Origin: PCRC01 sp017848435 | Lineage (GTDB): Bacteria > Pseudomonadota > Gammaproteobacteria > Burkholderiales > Burkholderiaceae_C | DNA: 64,000 bases | Reading direction: 5' to 3' | Assembly (NCBI GenBank): GCA_965284315.1 | Contig: OZ260072.1 | Coordinates: 2,542,001 to 2,606,000 of the forward strand | Shown: positions 1-7,975 of the stretch, one piece after another | Layout: the number at the start of each line of letters is the position of its first letter | Position numbering within the stretch: the stretch's first letter is position 1 | Made by a program: the position numbers and the translations under genes | The notes under the pieces: model-generated | What the model saw: the letters and a program-made list of their open reading frames with translations, nothing else | What the model was told of the DNA's origin: nothing | Databases searched by the model: none

Positions 1-288
1 CGCGTGGGCGAAGACCCGCTGCCGGTGGAAAGCCAGCGCAAGCTGCGCCGCTTCAAGGCCGCACTCGACCAGGAGTTCCGCGAACTGATCCGCCAGGGCA
101 TGGCCGAAGGCAGCATTGCCCCCTGCGACCCCAAGATCGCCGCCTTCACCCTGGCCGGTGCGCTGAGCTGGATTGGCCGCTGGTACCAGCCCGGCGGCCC
201 GCTGAAACCCGACGAGATCGCCAGCCAGTGCATTGACCTGCTGATCAACGGCCTGGGCCAGCGGCCCACACCATCCCCCACTGCCTAG
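1..288 (+). CDS. TetR-family transcriptional regulator, C-terminal part (5' end outside window)
   Basis: The frame is open from the first base, so the gene starts upstream and only about 95 residues are seen. The visible part is all helical and resembles the C-terminal ligand-binding and dimerisation half of TetR regulators, including a stretch ending FTLAGALSWIGRWYQPGG, a typical segment of the TetR_C helices. The DNA-binding helix-turn-helix lies outside the window. The stop is only 10 bases from the next gene, an enoyl-CoA hydratase/isomerase, so the pair is probably co-transcribed, which suggests a regulator of acyl-CoA metabolism. Ligand and targets cannot be read from this fragment. Confidence 0.75.
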   Translation, partial: RVGEDPLPVESQRKLRRFKAALDQEFRELIRQGMAEGSIAPCDPKIAAFTLAGALSWIGRWYQPGGPLKPDEIASQCIDLLINGLGQRPTPSPTA

Positions 289-298
289 GACGCCCGAC

Positions 299-1087
299 AT
301 GACCACCCCCGCCACCCACCCCGTGCTCACCACCCGCAACGGCGCGGTGGTGCACCTGCAGTTCAACCGCCCGCAACAGCTCAACACGCTGGACGTGGCC
401 ACCGCACAGGCGTTTCTGGCCGCCTGCCAGGCCGTGGCCGCTGACGCCACGGTCCGCGCGGTGGTGCTCAGCGGCGCAGGGCGTGGTTTTGGCGCGGGCG
501 GCGACCTCGCCAGCTTCCGCACCGACCCGACCGCCACCGCCGTGGCGGTGATCGAGCCGATGCACCAGGCGGTGCAGTTGCTCACCGGTCTGAACGCCCC
601 GGTGATCGCCAGCCTGCACGGCGTGGTGGCCGGTGGCAGCCTGAGCCTGGCCACCGCCTGCGACCTCGCCATTGCCGCCGAAGGCACCAAATTCAACCTG
701 GCCTATGTGAACGTGGCGGCCAATTGCGACGTGTCCGGCTCGTGGCACCTGCCACGCATCGTTGGCCTGCGCAACGCGATGCAGATCGCCCTGCTGGGCG
801 AGACCTTCCTGGCCGACGAAGCGCTGCGCCTGGGCCTGGTCAACCGCGTGGTGCCGGCCGACCAGCTGGTGGCCGAGACCGAGACACTGGCCCAGCGCCT
901 GGCCAATGGGCCCACGCTGGCCATCGGCCGGCTGAAAAAGCTGCTGCGCGCGTCGCTCGACAACGACCTGCCGACCCAGCTCAACGCCGAGCGCGACAAC
1001 TTCCAGGCCAGCACCCAGACACGCGATTTCAAGGAAGCGCTGGACGCTTTCCTCAGCAAACGCCCGGCGGTTTTCGAGGGCCGGTGA
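299..1087 (+). CDS. enoyl-CoA hydratase/isomerase family protein
   Basis: This 262-residue protein has the usual length and layout of the crotonase fold. The oxyanion-hole segments are visible as SGAGRGFGAGGDL (about residues 60-72) and HGVVAGGSLSLATACDL (about 102-118), followed by the conserved LPRIVG and the helical C-terminal trimerisation region. Members act on acyl-CoA thioesters in the cytoplasm, as hydratases or double-bond isomerases. The stretch after the second oxyanion segment reads NVAANCDVSG where many family members have a motif like GLVPDGG, so the catalytic acid pair of classical hydratases is not obvious and the exact reaction is open. It follows the TetR-type gene by 10 bases. 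Confidence 0.85.
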   Translation: MTTPATHPVLTTRNGAVVHLQFNRPQQLNTLDVATAQAFLAACQAVAADATVRAVVLSGAGRGFGAGGDLASFRTDPTATAVAVIEPMHQAVQLLTGLNAPVIASLHGVVAGGSLSLATACDLAIAAEGTKFNLAYVNVAANCDVSGSWHLPRIVGLRNAMQIALLGETFLADEALRLGLVNRVVPADQLVAETETLAQRLANGPTLAIGRLKKLLRASLDNDLPTQLNAERDNFQASTQTRDFKEALDAFLSKRPAVFEGR

Positions 1088-1187
1088 CGGCCGCTGGTGC
1101 GGCGTGGTGGGGGAAAACCGGGTTGTTGCCGGTAACACCTTCGCATACATTTGACACCTTTGTGACAGCCCGCACCCAAGCACCACC

Positions 1188-1676
1188 ATGAACAAGCACA
1201 TCTCCCGCCTGGTTTTGACCCTCCCTTTGGCTTTGCTGACCACCGCCGTGTGGGCCCAGAGCAGCGCTGGTTTTTTTGACGATGCCGAGAAGGCCCGGCT
1301 GACCGCCCGCAACCCCGGTTGCCAGGTGGCGGTCATCAAACTGCCGGAGAACAAGCCGGTGGCACTGATCAGCAACACCAACGTGGCACGCGTCAAGGTC
1401 GGCAACACCGTGAGCGAGCAGTACGTGCATTTCCGCAACAGCAAGGAAGTGAAGTTTGGCGGCCTGACGCTGTCACCGGGGGGCGACTTTGTGGTCGAAG
1501 CCGCGCTGGTGAAGAACGGCGAAGAAGGCCTGTGCCAGCCCATTGGCTGCCGCAGCATTCCCGCCAAGATGGTGATGGACGTGAGCGCCAAAGGCGGCAA
1601 GAGCCGCATCCTGGACAGCGACGTGTTGGTGCAGGACGCCTGCGGCCGCGAAACGACCAAGCGGCTGATGAACTAA
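1188..1676 (+). CDS. secreted protein of unknown function with four cysteines
   Basis: I do not recognise this 162-residue protein. It begins with a clear Sec signal peptide (basic start, hydrophobic LVLTLPLALLTTAVWA, likely cleavage after WAQ), so it should be exported to the periplasm. The mature part has four cysteines, in NPGC, GLC, IGC and DAC, which could form two disulfides, and is rich in beta-prone stretches. No transmembrane segment follows the signal. Its stop overlaps the stop of the convergent hpnE gene by about 4 bases. No function is proposed. Confidence 0.7.
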   Translation: MNKHISRLVLTLPLALLTTAVWAQSSAGFFDDAEKARLTARNPGCQVAVIKLPENKPVALISNTNVARVKVGNTVSEQYVHFRNSKEVKFGGLTLSPGGDFVVEAALVKNGEEGLCQPIGCRSIPAKMVMDVSAKGGKSRILDSDVLVQDACGRETTKRLMN

Positions 1677-2935
1677 AGCGCTGCTGCGGCGGCCAGCCCG
1701 CTGCGCACCGCGCCTTCCAGCGTGGCCGGGTAGGGGCCCGCCACGTAATCCCCACAGGCCAGCAGCCCGGGCGCCACCTGCATCGGTGGCCGTTCCAGCC
1801 CCGGCGTGCAGGCAAAGGTCGCGCGTTTCTCCACCACGGTTTGCAGCGGCGTCAGGCCGCGCAGGCCAAGTTGCGCCTGGGCCTGGGCCAGCACCTGCTG
1901 CTGCAAGGTCTCACGCTCCCCCACGCTCGCGCTGACCACCCAGGCCAGCAGGCCTGCCGGGCCGCCCAGCTGGCCCCGGTCGAACACGAACTGCGCGGGG
2001 GCATCCGGCCCGCTGGGCAGTGCCAGCAGCGGCGCTGTCAACCGTGCATCGGGATGGTGGGTGTACACCGTGGTGATGGCCTCACAGCGCAGCGCCGCTG
2101 CAATGGTTTGCCATGGTGTTGCGGTGTGCGACAGCAGCCGCACTGCCTCGGGTGCCGGGCAGGCCAGCACCACACGGTCAAACGCCTGGCCGTCCACCTG
2201 CCAACCCCCCTGTGTGCTGGTGTGCAATGCCGTGACCCGGTGGCCTGCGACCACCTGTGCACCACGCTGCAGCAGCCAGGCGGCGGCCGCGTCGGGCAAC
2301 AGCGCTCCGAGGTCGGTGCGCGGCAGCAGCAGGTCGGCGCCGCCGGGACCGGCGAACAGGCTGTCTTGCAGCACGCGCAGGAACACCTGCGCGCTGGCCT
2401 GTTGGGTGGGGGTGTTCAGGGCCGAAACGCACAGCGGCTCGACCAGCGTAGCCATCACCCGCGGGCTGAGTGTGTGGCCCAGTTTGGCGACGCTCAGCGA
2501 GGGGGCGCACTGGAAGCCGTTCAGGCGCCAGCGCAGCGTGGTGCGCAGCAGGCGCCATTTGTCGCGCCAGGTCCAGCCCTTTGCGCACAAGACACCGGCC
2601 AGCAGGTTGAATGGTGCCGGGCCAGTCGGCACCCGCAGGCCTGAACCATCGGGGTAGACCAGCGACAGCGGCAAGCGCTGCAGCACCGATTCAGGCTGGA
2701 CACCCACCTCGCGCATCAGCGCCAGGGTGTCGCGGTAGGCGCCGATCAGGATGTGCTGGCCGTTGTCGAGCGTGACCGGCGTGCCGTCGGGCAGCGTGGC
2801 GGGCAGGGCGCGGGCGCGGCCGCCCAGGGTGCGGGCGGCTTCGAAGACGGTGACCGCATGGCCGGCTTGTGTGGCGGCCACGGCGGCGGCCAGACCGGCC
2901 CAACCCGCGCCAACGATGGCTGTTCTTAGAGCCAT
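1673..2935 (-). CDS. hpnE: HpnE, FAD-dependent hydroxysqualene dehydroxylase
   Basis: This is a flavoprotein of the amine-oxidase/phytoene-desaturase type, about 420 residues. The start at 2935 puts the FAD-binding motif AIVGAGWAGLAAAV at the N-terminus, followed by the TVFEAARTLGGRAR segment typical of these enzymes. A longer frame from 2995 would add an unconserved leader. In the HpnCDE route, HpnE reduces hydroxysqualene to squalene, the last step before hopanoid or sterol synthesis. It is the third gene of the minus-strand set hpnC-hpnD-hpnE, 85 bases after hpnD. The identification rests on family features plus this gene order and is strong. Confidence 0.9.
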   Translation of the reverse strand: MALRTAIVGAGWAGLAAAVAATQAGHAVTVFEAARTLGGRARALPATLPDGTPVTLDNGQHILIGAYRDTLALMREVGVQPESVLQRLPLSLVYPDGSGLRVPTGPAPFNLLAGVLCAKGWTWRDKWRLLRTTLRWRLNGFQCAPSLSVAKLGHTLSPRVMATLVEPLCVSALNTPTQQASAQVFLRVLQDSLFAGPGGADLLLPRTDLGALLPDAAAAWLLQRGAQVVAGHRVTALHTSTQGGWQVDGQAFDRVVLACPAPEAVRLLSHTATPWQTIAAALRCEAITTVYTHHPDARLTAPLLALPSGPDAPAQFVFDRGQLGGPAGLLAWVVSASVGERETLQQQVLAQAQAQLGLRGLTPLQTVVEKRATFACTPGLERPPMQVAPGLLACGDYVAGPYPATLEGAVRSGLAAAAAL

Positions 2936-3020
2936 GTTTCGCCGCTGGGCCGCCCCAAGGCGAAATGCGGCCCCCTCGGGGGGCAGGGAGCACACGCAGT
3001 GAGCGACCGTGGGGGCAATC

Positions 3021-3860
3021 TCACAACCGACCTAAAGCTTGCACCTTCCACGCCAGCCAGAACTTGCGCAGCGGCGTCAGGCTGACGCGCTGGTGCAGCA
3101 CCTGGAAGCCGTCGCGTTCGATCTCGCGCAGCAGGGTGCGGTAGATGCTGGCCATCATCAGGCCAGGTTTTTGGGTGTGGCGGTCGGCGGCGGGCAGCAG
3201 GGCCAGGGCTTCGTCGTAGAGGCGGTGGGTGCGCTGGGCCTGGAACTGCATCAGCGCGGTGAAGCGGTCGGAGTAGGTGCGCTGCAGGATTTCGTGCGCC
3301 TTGACGTCGAACTGCTGCAGCTCGTTCACCGGCAGGTAAATGCGGCCCCGCAGCGCGTCTTCGCCCACGTCGCGGAGGATGTTGGTGAGCTGGAAGGCCT
3401 GGCCCATGCGGTGGGCATACGCCGTGGTGGCGGGGTCGGTCTGGCCAAAGATTTGCGCGGCCACCTCGCCCACCACACCGGCCACCAGGTGGCAGTAGCG
3501 CTGCAGGCCGTGGTAGTCGAGGTAACGGGTTTGCGTCAGGTCCATCTGGCAGCCTTCGATCACGGCTTGCAGGTGGTGCTGCTCAATGTGGTGGCTGGCG
3601 GCGAGTGGCATCAGTGCCTGCATCACCGGGTGGCTGGGCTGGCCAGCGAAGGCCTTGGCCACCTCGGTCTGCCACCAGGCGAGCTTGGTGTGCGCCACGC
3701 CGGGGTCGACCATGTCGTCCACCACGTCGTCCACCTCGCGGCAGAAGGCGTAGAAGGCGGTGATGGCCGCGCGGCGCGGCTTGGGCAGAAACAGGAAGGC
3801 ATAGTAGAAGCTGCTGCCGGAGGCGGCGGCCTTTTCCTGCACGTATTGCTCAGGGGTCAT
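3021..3860 (-). CDS. hpnD: HpnD, presqualene diphosphate synthase
   Basis: This 279-residue protein belongs to the squalene/phytoene synthase family. The first aspartate-rich motif is CREVDDVVDD near residue 40, and the second region contains QLTNILRDVGEDA near residues 158-170, which together bind the diphosphate through magnesium. HpnD condenses two farnesyl diphosphates to presqualene diphosphate. It lies 22 bases downstream of hpnC, which is a divergent paralogue in the same family, and upstream of hpnE. Which of the two synthases is HpnD is decided by order, by similarity to the longer HpnD type and by the C-terminal LRKFWLAWK segment. Confidence 0.9.
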   Translation of the reverse strand: MTPEQYVQEKAAASGSSFYYAFLFLPKPRRAAITAFYAFCREVDDVVDDMVDPGVAHTKLAWWQTEVAKAFAGQPSHPVMQALMPLAASHHIEQHHLQAVIEGCQMDLTQTRYLDYHGLQRYCHLVAGVVGEVAAQIFGQTDPATTAYAHRMGQAFQLTNILRDVGEDALRGRIYLPVNELQQFDVKAHEILQRTYSDRFTALMQFQAQRTHRLYDEALALLPAADRHTQKPGLMMASIYRTLLREIERDGFQVLHQRVSLTPLRKFWLAWKVQALGRL

Positions 3861-3882
3861 GCGTGAATTGTCTCCGACGGCA

Positions 3883-4713
3883 TCACATCGTCAGGCTGCG
3901 CCACAGCAGGCGGGGCACATCGGCGCGGCCCACGGTGGGGCGGACGTCCAGCGTGCGGTAACCCACGGCCTCGATCTTGCCGAGGATGGCCAGACCGCCC
4001 TGGGTGACCAGCCGCAGCTCCCAACCGGCCCGGCCCGGCACTTTTTTCGGCAATTTCAAGCCTTTTAGCATGCAAGCCTTAGTGAAATCTACCTGGTTTG
4101 CTATCAATTTGAGAGTGTTTGGCGTCGTTTGCAGGGCCGCCAGGCCGCCGCGTGACACGCCATGGGCGGCGCAGGCGTCGTCGGGCAAATAGTGGCGGCC
4201 ACGCGGGATGTCCACGCTGAGGTCTTGCCAGAAGTTGGCGAGCTGCAGCGCGGTGCAGATGTGGTCGCTCTCGGCCAGTGATGTGGCGTCGGTGATGCCG
4301 TAGAGGTGCAGCAACAGCCGGCCGACCGGGTTGGCCGAGCGGCGGCAGTAGTCCAGCAGCTCGGCGCGGTCGGCGTAGCTGGCGCCGTCGCGGGTCTTGC
4401 GCACGTCTTGCTCGAAGGCGCTGAGCAGGTCGGCCAGCAGCGGCACCGGCAGCTTGAAATCGGCCATTGCCTGGGCCAGGGGTGTGAACACCGGTGCCCA
4501 GCGGGCGGAAGGGGGCTGGCCCGCAGCAGCAGCATGCAGGTCGGCACGGAAAGCGGCGAGGTCGTTCAGCCGCGTTGCAGCGGTGGCGTCGCCTTCGTCG
4601 GCGATGTCGTCGGCGGTGCGGGCGAACCAGTAGATGGCGGTGATCACCGGCCGCAGCCGGGGCGGGCACAACCAAGAGGCGACCGGGAAATTTTCGTAGT
4701 GGTCAACCGCCAT
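3883..4713 (-). CDS. hpnC: HpnC, hydroxysqualene synthase
   Basis: This is the second squalene/phytoene synthase family protein of the operon, 276 residues. The N-terminus MAVDHYENFPVASWL is typical of HpnC, the first aspartate motif is RTADDIADEGD and the second region is LANFWQDLSVDIPRGR. HpnC converts presqualene diphosphate to hydroxysqualene. It is the first gene of the hpnCDE set. A conspicuously AT-rich stretch (about 4051-4120, 26 G or C among 70 bases) encodes residues around QVDFTKACMLKGLKL and matches a dispersed repeat also found at 7.87 and 47.88 kb. The protein remains family-like there, so the gene appears functional. Confidence 0.9.
   Translation of the reverse strand: MAVDHYENFPVASWLCPPRLRPVITAIYWFARTADDIADEGDATAATRLNDLAAFRADLHAAAAGQPPSARWAPVFTPLAQAMADFKLPVPLLADLLSAFEQDVRKTRDGASYADRAELLDYCRRSANPVGRLLLHLYGITDATSLAESDHICTALQLANFWQDLSVDIPRGRHYLPDDACAAHGVSRGGLAALQTTPNTLKLIANQVDFTKACMLKGLKLPKKVPGRAGWELRLVTQGGLAILGKIEAVGYRTLDVRPTVGRADVPRLLWRSLTM
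4051..4116 (+). repeat. dispersed AT-rich hairpin repeat, copy 1 (inside hpnC)
   Basis: On the plus strand this segment contains GCAAGCCTTAGTGAAA (4072-4087), identical over 16 bases to copy 2 at 7872-7887, followed after a short gap by GCTATCAATTTGAGAG, which aligns with the GCTAT...GTAGC arm of copies 2 and 3. It is far richer in A and T than its surroundings. It lies antisense to, and in frame within, the hpnC coding sequence. Similar short repeats are, as far as I recall, abundant in Comamonadaceae genomes, but the family was not checked here. Confidence 0.65.
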
Positions 4714-4853
4714 CAGCCGACTCTCATCGGTGCGCGGGCAGGGGGAAGTGCGGGCATGGTCTGTAGTTTAGAGGCCGCGGGTTGCCGCCGTGACTGACGC
4801 GTGTGCGGCCCTGCCGTAAGCTCGGCCACCTAACCACCAAAAGGGTATTTCCC

Positions 4854-5495
4854 ATGGGACTCACGATCCACGGCGTCGCCAGTTCGCGCGCCATCCGCCC
4901 GCTGTGGGCCGCCACCGAGCTGAACCTGGCCTTCAGCCACGTGCCCACGCCCTTCCTGCGCGGCGCCACCCGCACGCCCGAGTTTCTGGCGCTCAACCCG
5001 AACGGCCACATCCCGGTGCTGGTGGACCAGACGCCTGAGGGCGAGGTGACGGTCTGGGAGTCGATGGCGTGTGTGCTTTACATCGCGCGCCAGTACGGCG
5101 CGCACGATGGCACGGACATCTCGACCGCCAACGCCCGCGAAGAGGCCGACGCCTTGCGCTGGAGCTTCTGGGCCGCCAGCACGCTGGAAAAGGACGCGCT
5201 CACCGTGCTGATGCACCGCCTGGCCATGCCGCCCGAGCAACGCAAGCCGGAGTTGGCCGAGGCGGCCGAGAAGCGGTTGCCCAAGCCCCTGGCCGTCATC
5301 GAGCAGCACCTGCAGCTGGCGCAGGACCGGGGCCATGCCTACCTCGCCGCCGACCGCTTCACCGTGGCCGACCTGTGCCTGGCCAGTGTGACCGGCTGGG
5401 TGCGCCCGGCACGCGAGTTGCTGGCCAACTACCCGCTGACGAAAGACTGGCTCAAGGCCTGCCTGGGGCGGCCAGCGCACACGCAGTGGCTGTGA
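4854..5495 (+). CDS. glutathione S-transferase family protein
   Basis: This 213-residue cytoplasmic protein has the two-domain glutathione transferase layout. The N-terminal thioredoxin-like fold carries ASSRAIRPLW near residues 9-18, whose serines are candidates for the glutathione-activating residue, and NPNGHIPVLVD (about residues 44-54), which holds the cis-proline. The C-terminal helical domain includes FTVADLCLASVTGW, the usual N-capping motif region. The start at 4854 is chosen because it begins directly at the first beta strand, while an upstream extension to 4803 adds unconserved residues. The substrate is unknown. It diverges from hpnC. Confidence 0.85.
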   Translation: MGLTIHGVASSRAIRPLWAATELNLAFSHVPTPFLRGATRTPEFLALNPNGHIPVLVDQTPEGEVTVWESMACVLYIARQYGAHDGTDISTANAREEADALRWSFWAASTLEKDALTVLMHRLAMPPEQRKPELAEAAEKRLPKPLAVIEQHLQLAQDRGHAYLAADRFTVADLCLASVTGWVRPARELLANYPLTKDWLKACLGRPAHTQWL

Positions 5496-5503
5496 GCTGA
5501 CGC

Positions 5504-6595
5504 TCAGCGCTTCTGGGCGGCAACAGCGGCACGGCCCACCGCCGGGTCGTCGGTGAAGAAACCGTCCACGCCCGCGTCCAGGTAGGCACGGATCTCGGCC
5601 AGCAGGTCGCCGCGCTCGCTGGGTGACGCCACATTGCCGCGCCGCAGGTTGGCCGGCAGGAAGGGGTTTTCCGGGCGCAGGGTGTAGATGTGCACCACCA
5701 GGTGGTTGGCATGTGCGTTGGCCACGAACGCGGTGGGCGTGCCGAGGTTGTTGCTGGCGTCGCGCGGGATCACCAGGTCTTTCACCGGGCCCACGCCCTG
5801 GGCGTAGCTGGCCACCTCGCGCAGGCCGGCGGCGGTGGCCATGTCGCCATAGGTGCGCGGGTCGTTCGCCACCACAAAGTCGTAGGGCTGTTGCGTCGGG
5901 CCGCCGTAGAGCTGCACCAGCCGCACCCGGGTGCGGCTGCGCAGCGCACGCAGGTTGGCGACTTCAAACGACTGGATGTAAACCGGCGAATTCGCCTCGG
6001 TGTAGCCGTTGCGGGCCAGCGTGTCGAGCAGTGGCTGCTCCAGCGGCTTGCCGATGCGCTGGAAGTAGGTCGGGTGCTTGGTTTCCGGGTAGATGCCAAT
6101 GGTGCGGCCGGTCTGGCGGCTGGCCTGCTGGGCCAGGTCAATCACTTCCTGCAGCGTGGGCACCGGGAACTGGCCGTTGAAGGCCACGTTGGCCGGGCGG
6201 TTCTGCGGGATGCGCTCGATGGCGCGCAGCGTTTTCAGCTCGGCCAGCGTGAAGTCTTCGGTGAACCAGCCGGTCAGCGCTGTGCCGTCGATGGTTTTGG
6301 TGGTGCGGCGGGCGGCAAATTCGGGGCGGCTGGCCACGTCGGTGGTGGTGGCAATCTCGTTCTCGTGCCGCGCCACCAGCACGCCGTCGGCGGTGATGAC
6401 GAGGTCGGGCTCGATGAAGTCGGCGCCGTCGTCAATGGCCTTCTGGTAGGCCGCCAGCGTGTGCTCGGGCCGCAGCGCGCTGGCGCCGCGGTGGCCGATC
6501 ACGGTGGCGGGCGGCGCATCGCCGCCGCCGCAGGCGCTGAGCGCGGGCAAGGTGAGTGTCATGGCTAGCAAAAAGCGTTGGGTCAGTGTGCGCAT
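5504..6595 (-). CDS. lipoprotein glycerophosphodiester phosphodiesterase
   Basis: This 363-residue protein has a lipoprotein signal with the lipobox LSAC and the acylated cysteine at residue 22, so it is likely anchored in the envelope facing the periplasm. The catalytic core is plain: IGHRGAS, RPEHTLAAYQKAI, FIEPDLVITADG and ARHENEI hold the conserved histidines, glutamates and aspartate of the GDPD family, which hydrolyses glycerophosphodiesters to glycerol-3-phosphate and an alcohol. The C-terminal VDGFFTDDPAVG matches the end of the TIM barrel. It resembles periplasmic GlpQ. It runs convergent with the glutathione transferase gene, with 8 bases between. Confidence 0.88.
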   Translation of the reverse strand: MRTLTQRFLLAMTLTLPALSACGGGDAPPATVIGHRGASALRPEHTLAAYQKAIDDGADFIEPDLVITADGVLVARHENEIATTTDVASRPEFAARRTTKTIDGTALTGWFTEDFTLAELKTLRAIERIPQNRPANVAFNGQFPVPTLQEVIDLAQQASRQTGRTIGIYPETKHPTYFQRIGKPLEQPLLDTLARNGYTEANSPVYIQSFEVANLRALRSRTRVRLVQLYGGPTQQPYDFVVANDPRTYGDMATAAGLREVASYAQGVGPVKDLVIPRDASNNLGTPTAFVANAHANHLVVHIYTLRPENPFLPANLRRGNVASPSERGDLLAEIRAYLDAGVDGFFTDDPAVGRAAVAAQKR

Positions 6596-6680
6596 GGTAG
6601 TGGCTCCTGTGAACAGACCCCGATTGCACGCCCGGCGCGTGAAAAGCCGGTGAACACGACGCCACTGGCGGCCGGTGGGT

Positions 6681-6709
6681 TTGACAAATACACCTGCTTA
6701 CATTAGATT
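6681..6709 (+). promoter_or_regulatory. sigma-70 promoter of the RND efflux operon
   Basis: TTGACA at 6681-6686 matches the -35 consensus fully. After a spacer of exactly 17 bases comes TAGATT at 6704-6709, a four-of-six match to the -10 box. Transcription would start near 6716, about 70 bases before the adaptor gene. This is one of the clearest vegetative promoters in the window. Confidence 0.7.
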
Positions 6710-6723
6710 ACTAACCAGTCAGT
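6710..6723 (+). promoter_or_regulatory. TetR-type operator candidate
   Basis: ACTAACCAGTCAGT is an imperfect palindrome: 10 of 14 positions agree with its reverse complement. It sits directly behind the -10 box and over the expected transcription start. Sites of this form are typical for TetR-family repressors of efflux operons. No regulator gene is adjacent. The partial TetR gene at position 1 is 6.4 kb away and need not be the partner. Confidence 0.5.
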
Positions 6724-6786
6724 CATTAATATCGTCGCCAACGGGCAGTTTTCTGCGCTGCCACCGAACCACCTTCTGGAACCACC

Positions 6787-7968
6787 ATGCCCACACGTGC
6801 CTTTGCCCTGTTGTCCTGTGTTGCCGGGGCTGCGCTGCTGCTGTCGGCCTGCTCCCGGCCAGCCCCGCCAGAGGCCCCAGTGCGGGCGGTGCGCCTGCTC
6901 ACGGTGGGTGTCGACAGCATCCAGAGCGGGCACGAATTTGCCGGTGATGTGCGGGCACGGGTTGAGTCGCGGCTGGGTTTCCGGGTGGCAGGCAAGCTGC
7001 TGCGCCGCCCGGCCGAACTGGGCCAACACGTGAAGGCGGGCCAGGTACTGGCGCAGATTGACGCGCAAGACTACCGGCTGGCGGCCGATGCCGCCCGCGC
7101 CCAGGTGGCGGCGGCCCAGACCAACCGCGACCTGGCGGCGGCCGATTTTGGCCGTTTCAAGTCGTTGAAAGACCAGAACTTCATCAGCGGCGCCGAGCTG
7201 GAACGGCGCGACACCACCTTGAAGGCCGCGCAGGCGCAGTTGGACCAGGCGCAGTCGCAGCTGGCCAGCCAGGGCAACCAGGCCGGTTACACCACGTTGG
7301 TGGCCGATGTGGCGGGGGTCATCACCGCGGTGGAGGCCGAACCCGGCCAGGTGCTGGCCGCTGGCACGCCGGTACTGCGGCTGGCGCAAGACGGCGCGCG
7401 CGACGTGGTGTTTGCGGTGCCGGAAGACAAGGTCAGGGCCATGGCGGTGGGCAGCGCGGTCAAGGTGCGCAGCTGGGCGCAAGACACGGTGCTGCCCGGC
7501 ACGGTGCGCGAGGTGGCGGCCAGTGCCGACCCGGTGACCCGCACCTTCACCGTCAAGGTGGCGGTGGACGCCGCCCAGGCCCCGCCGCTGGGCACCACCG
7601 TCTACGTGCAGCCGGCCGCACTGAGCCTGGCCGGCACACCGGCCATCAAGCTCCCCACCAGCGCCTTGCGCAAGGACGGTGACGCCACCGCCGTGTGGGT
7701 GCTGGACGAAGCGACCATGACCGTGCGTTCCCAGCCGGTGCAAATTGCCACCGCCGACGGCAACGCCGCCGTCATCGCGGGCGGGCTCACCCCGGGCATG
7801 CGGGTGGTGTCGGCGGGTGTCCATGTGCTCTCGCCAGGGCAAAAAGTCACTGTTTTCAAGGAAAAAGAGGCGCAAGCCTTAGTGAAACCTGGTGATTCAG
7901 CTATTAAAAACGGAGCAACTGCGGTTGCTGCCAGTGCCCCCACCGTGGCCGCCAGCCGCGCGCAGTGA
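6787..7968 (+). CDS. RND efflux periplasmic adaptor (membrane fusion) lipoprotein
   Basis: This 393-residue protein begins with a lipoprotein signal (LLLSAC, acylated cysteine at residue 22). The order that follows is typical of AcrA-like adaptors: a beta-barrel strand, a lipoyl half motif (SRLGFRVAGKLLRRPAELG), a coiled-coil hairpin of about residues 95-160 rich in A, Q and D, the second lipoyl half (AGVITAVEAEPGQVLAAGTP), then beta-barrel and membrane-proximal domains. It should link the inner-membrane pump to an outer-membrane channel. The last 30 or so residues, from about KEKEAQALVK, are encoded partly by repeat copy 2 and look like an added tail. The pump gene follows after 7 bases. Confidence 0.9.
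   Translation: MPTRAFALLSCVAGAALLLSACSRPAPPEAPVRAVRLLTVGVDSIQSGHEFAGDVRARVESRLGFRVAGKLLRRPAELGQHVKAGQVLAQIDAQDYRLAADAARAQVAAAQTNRDLAAADFGRFKSLKDQNFISGAELERRDTTLKAAQAQLDQAQSQLASQGNQAGYTTLVADVAGVITAVEAEPGQVLAAGTPVLRLAQDGARDVVFAVPEDKVRAMAVGSAVKVRSWAQDTVLPGTVREVAASADPVTRTFTVKVAVDAAQAPPLGTTVYVQPAALSLAGTPAIKLPTSALRKDGDATAVWVLDEATMTVRSQPVQIATADGNAAVIAGGLTPGMRVVSAGVHVLSPGQKVTVFKEKEAQALVKPGDSAIKNGATAVAASAPTVAASRAQ
7865..7916 (+). repeat. dispersed AT-rich hairpin repeat, copy 2 (3' end of the RND adaptor gene)
   Basis: GCAAGCCTTAGTGAAA (7872-7887) is identical to copy 1, and GCTATTAAAAACGGAGC (about 7900-7916) matches the hairpin arm of copy 3 at 47904-47920. It lies in the sense frame of the adaptor gene and encodes part of its C-terminal tail. 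Confidence 0.65.
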
Positions 7969-7975
7969 GCCTGCC

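Noticed and set aside
245..1660. 471-codon minus-strand frame
   Set aside because: It runs antisense across three supported plus-strand genes, has no family features and a composition typical of shadow frames in GC-rich DNA.
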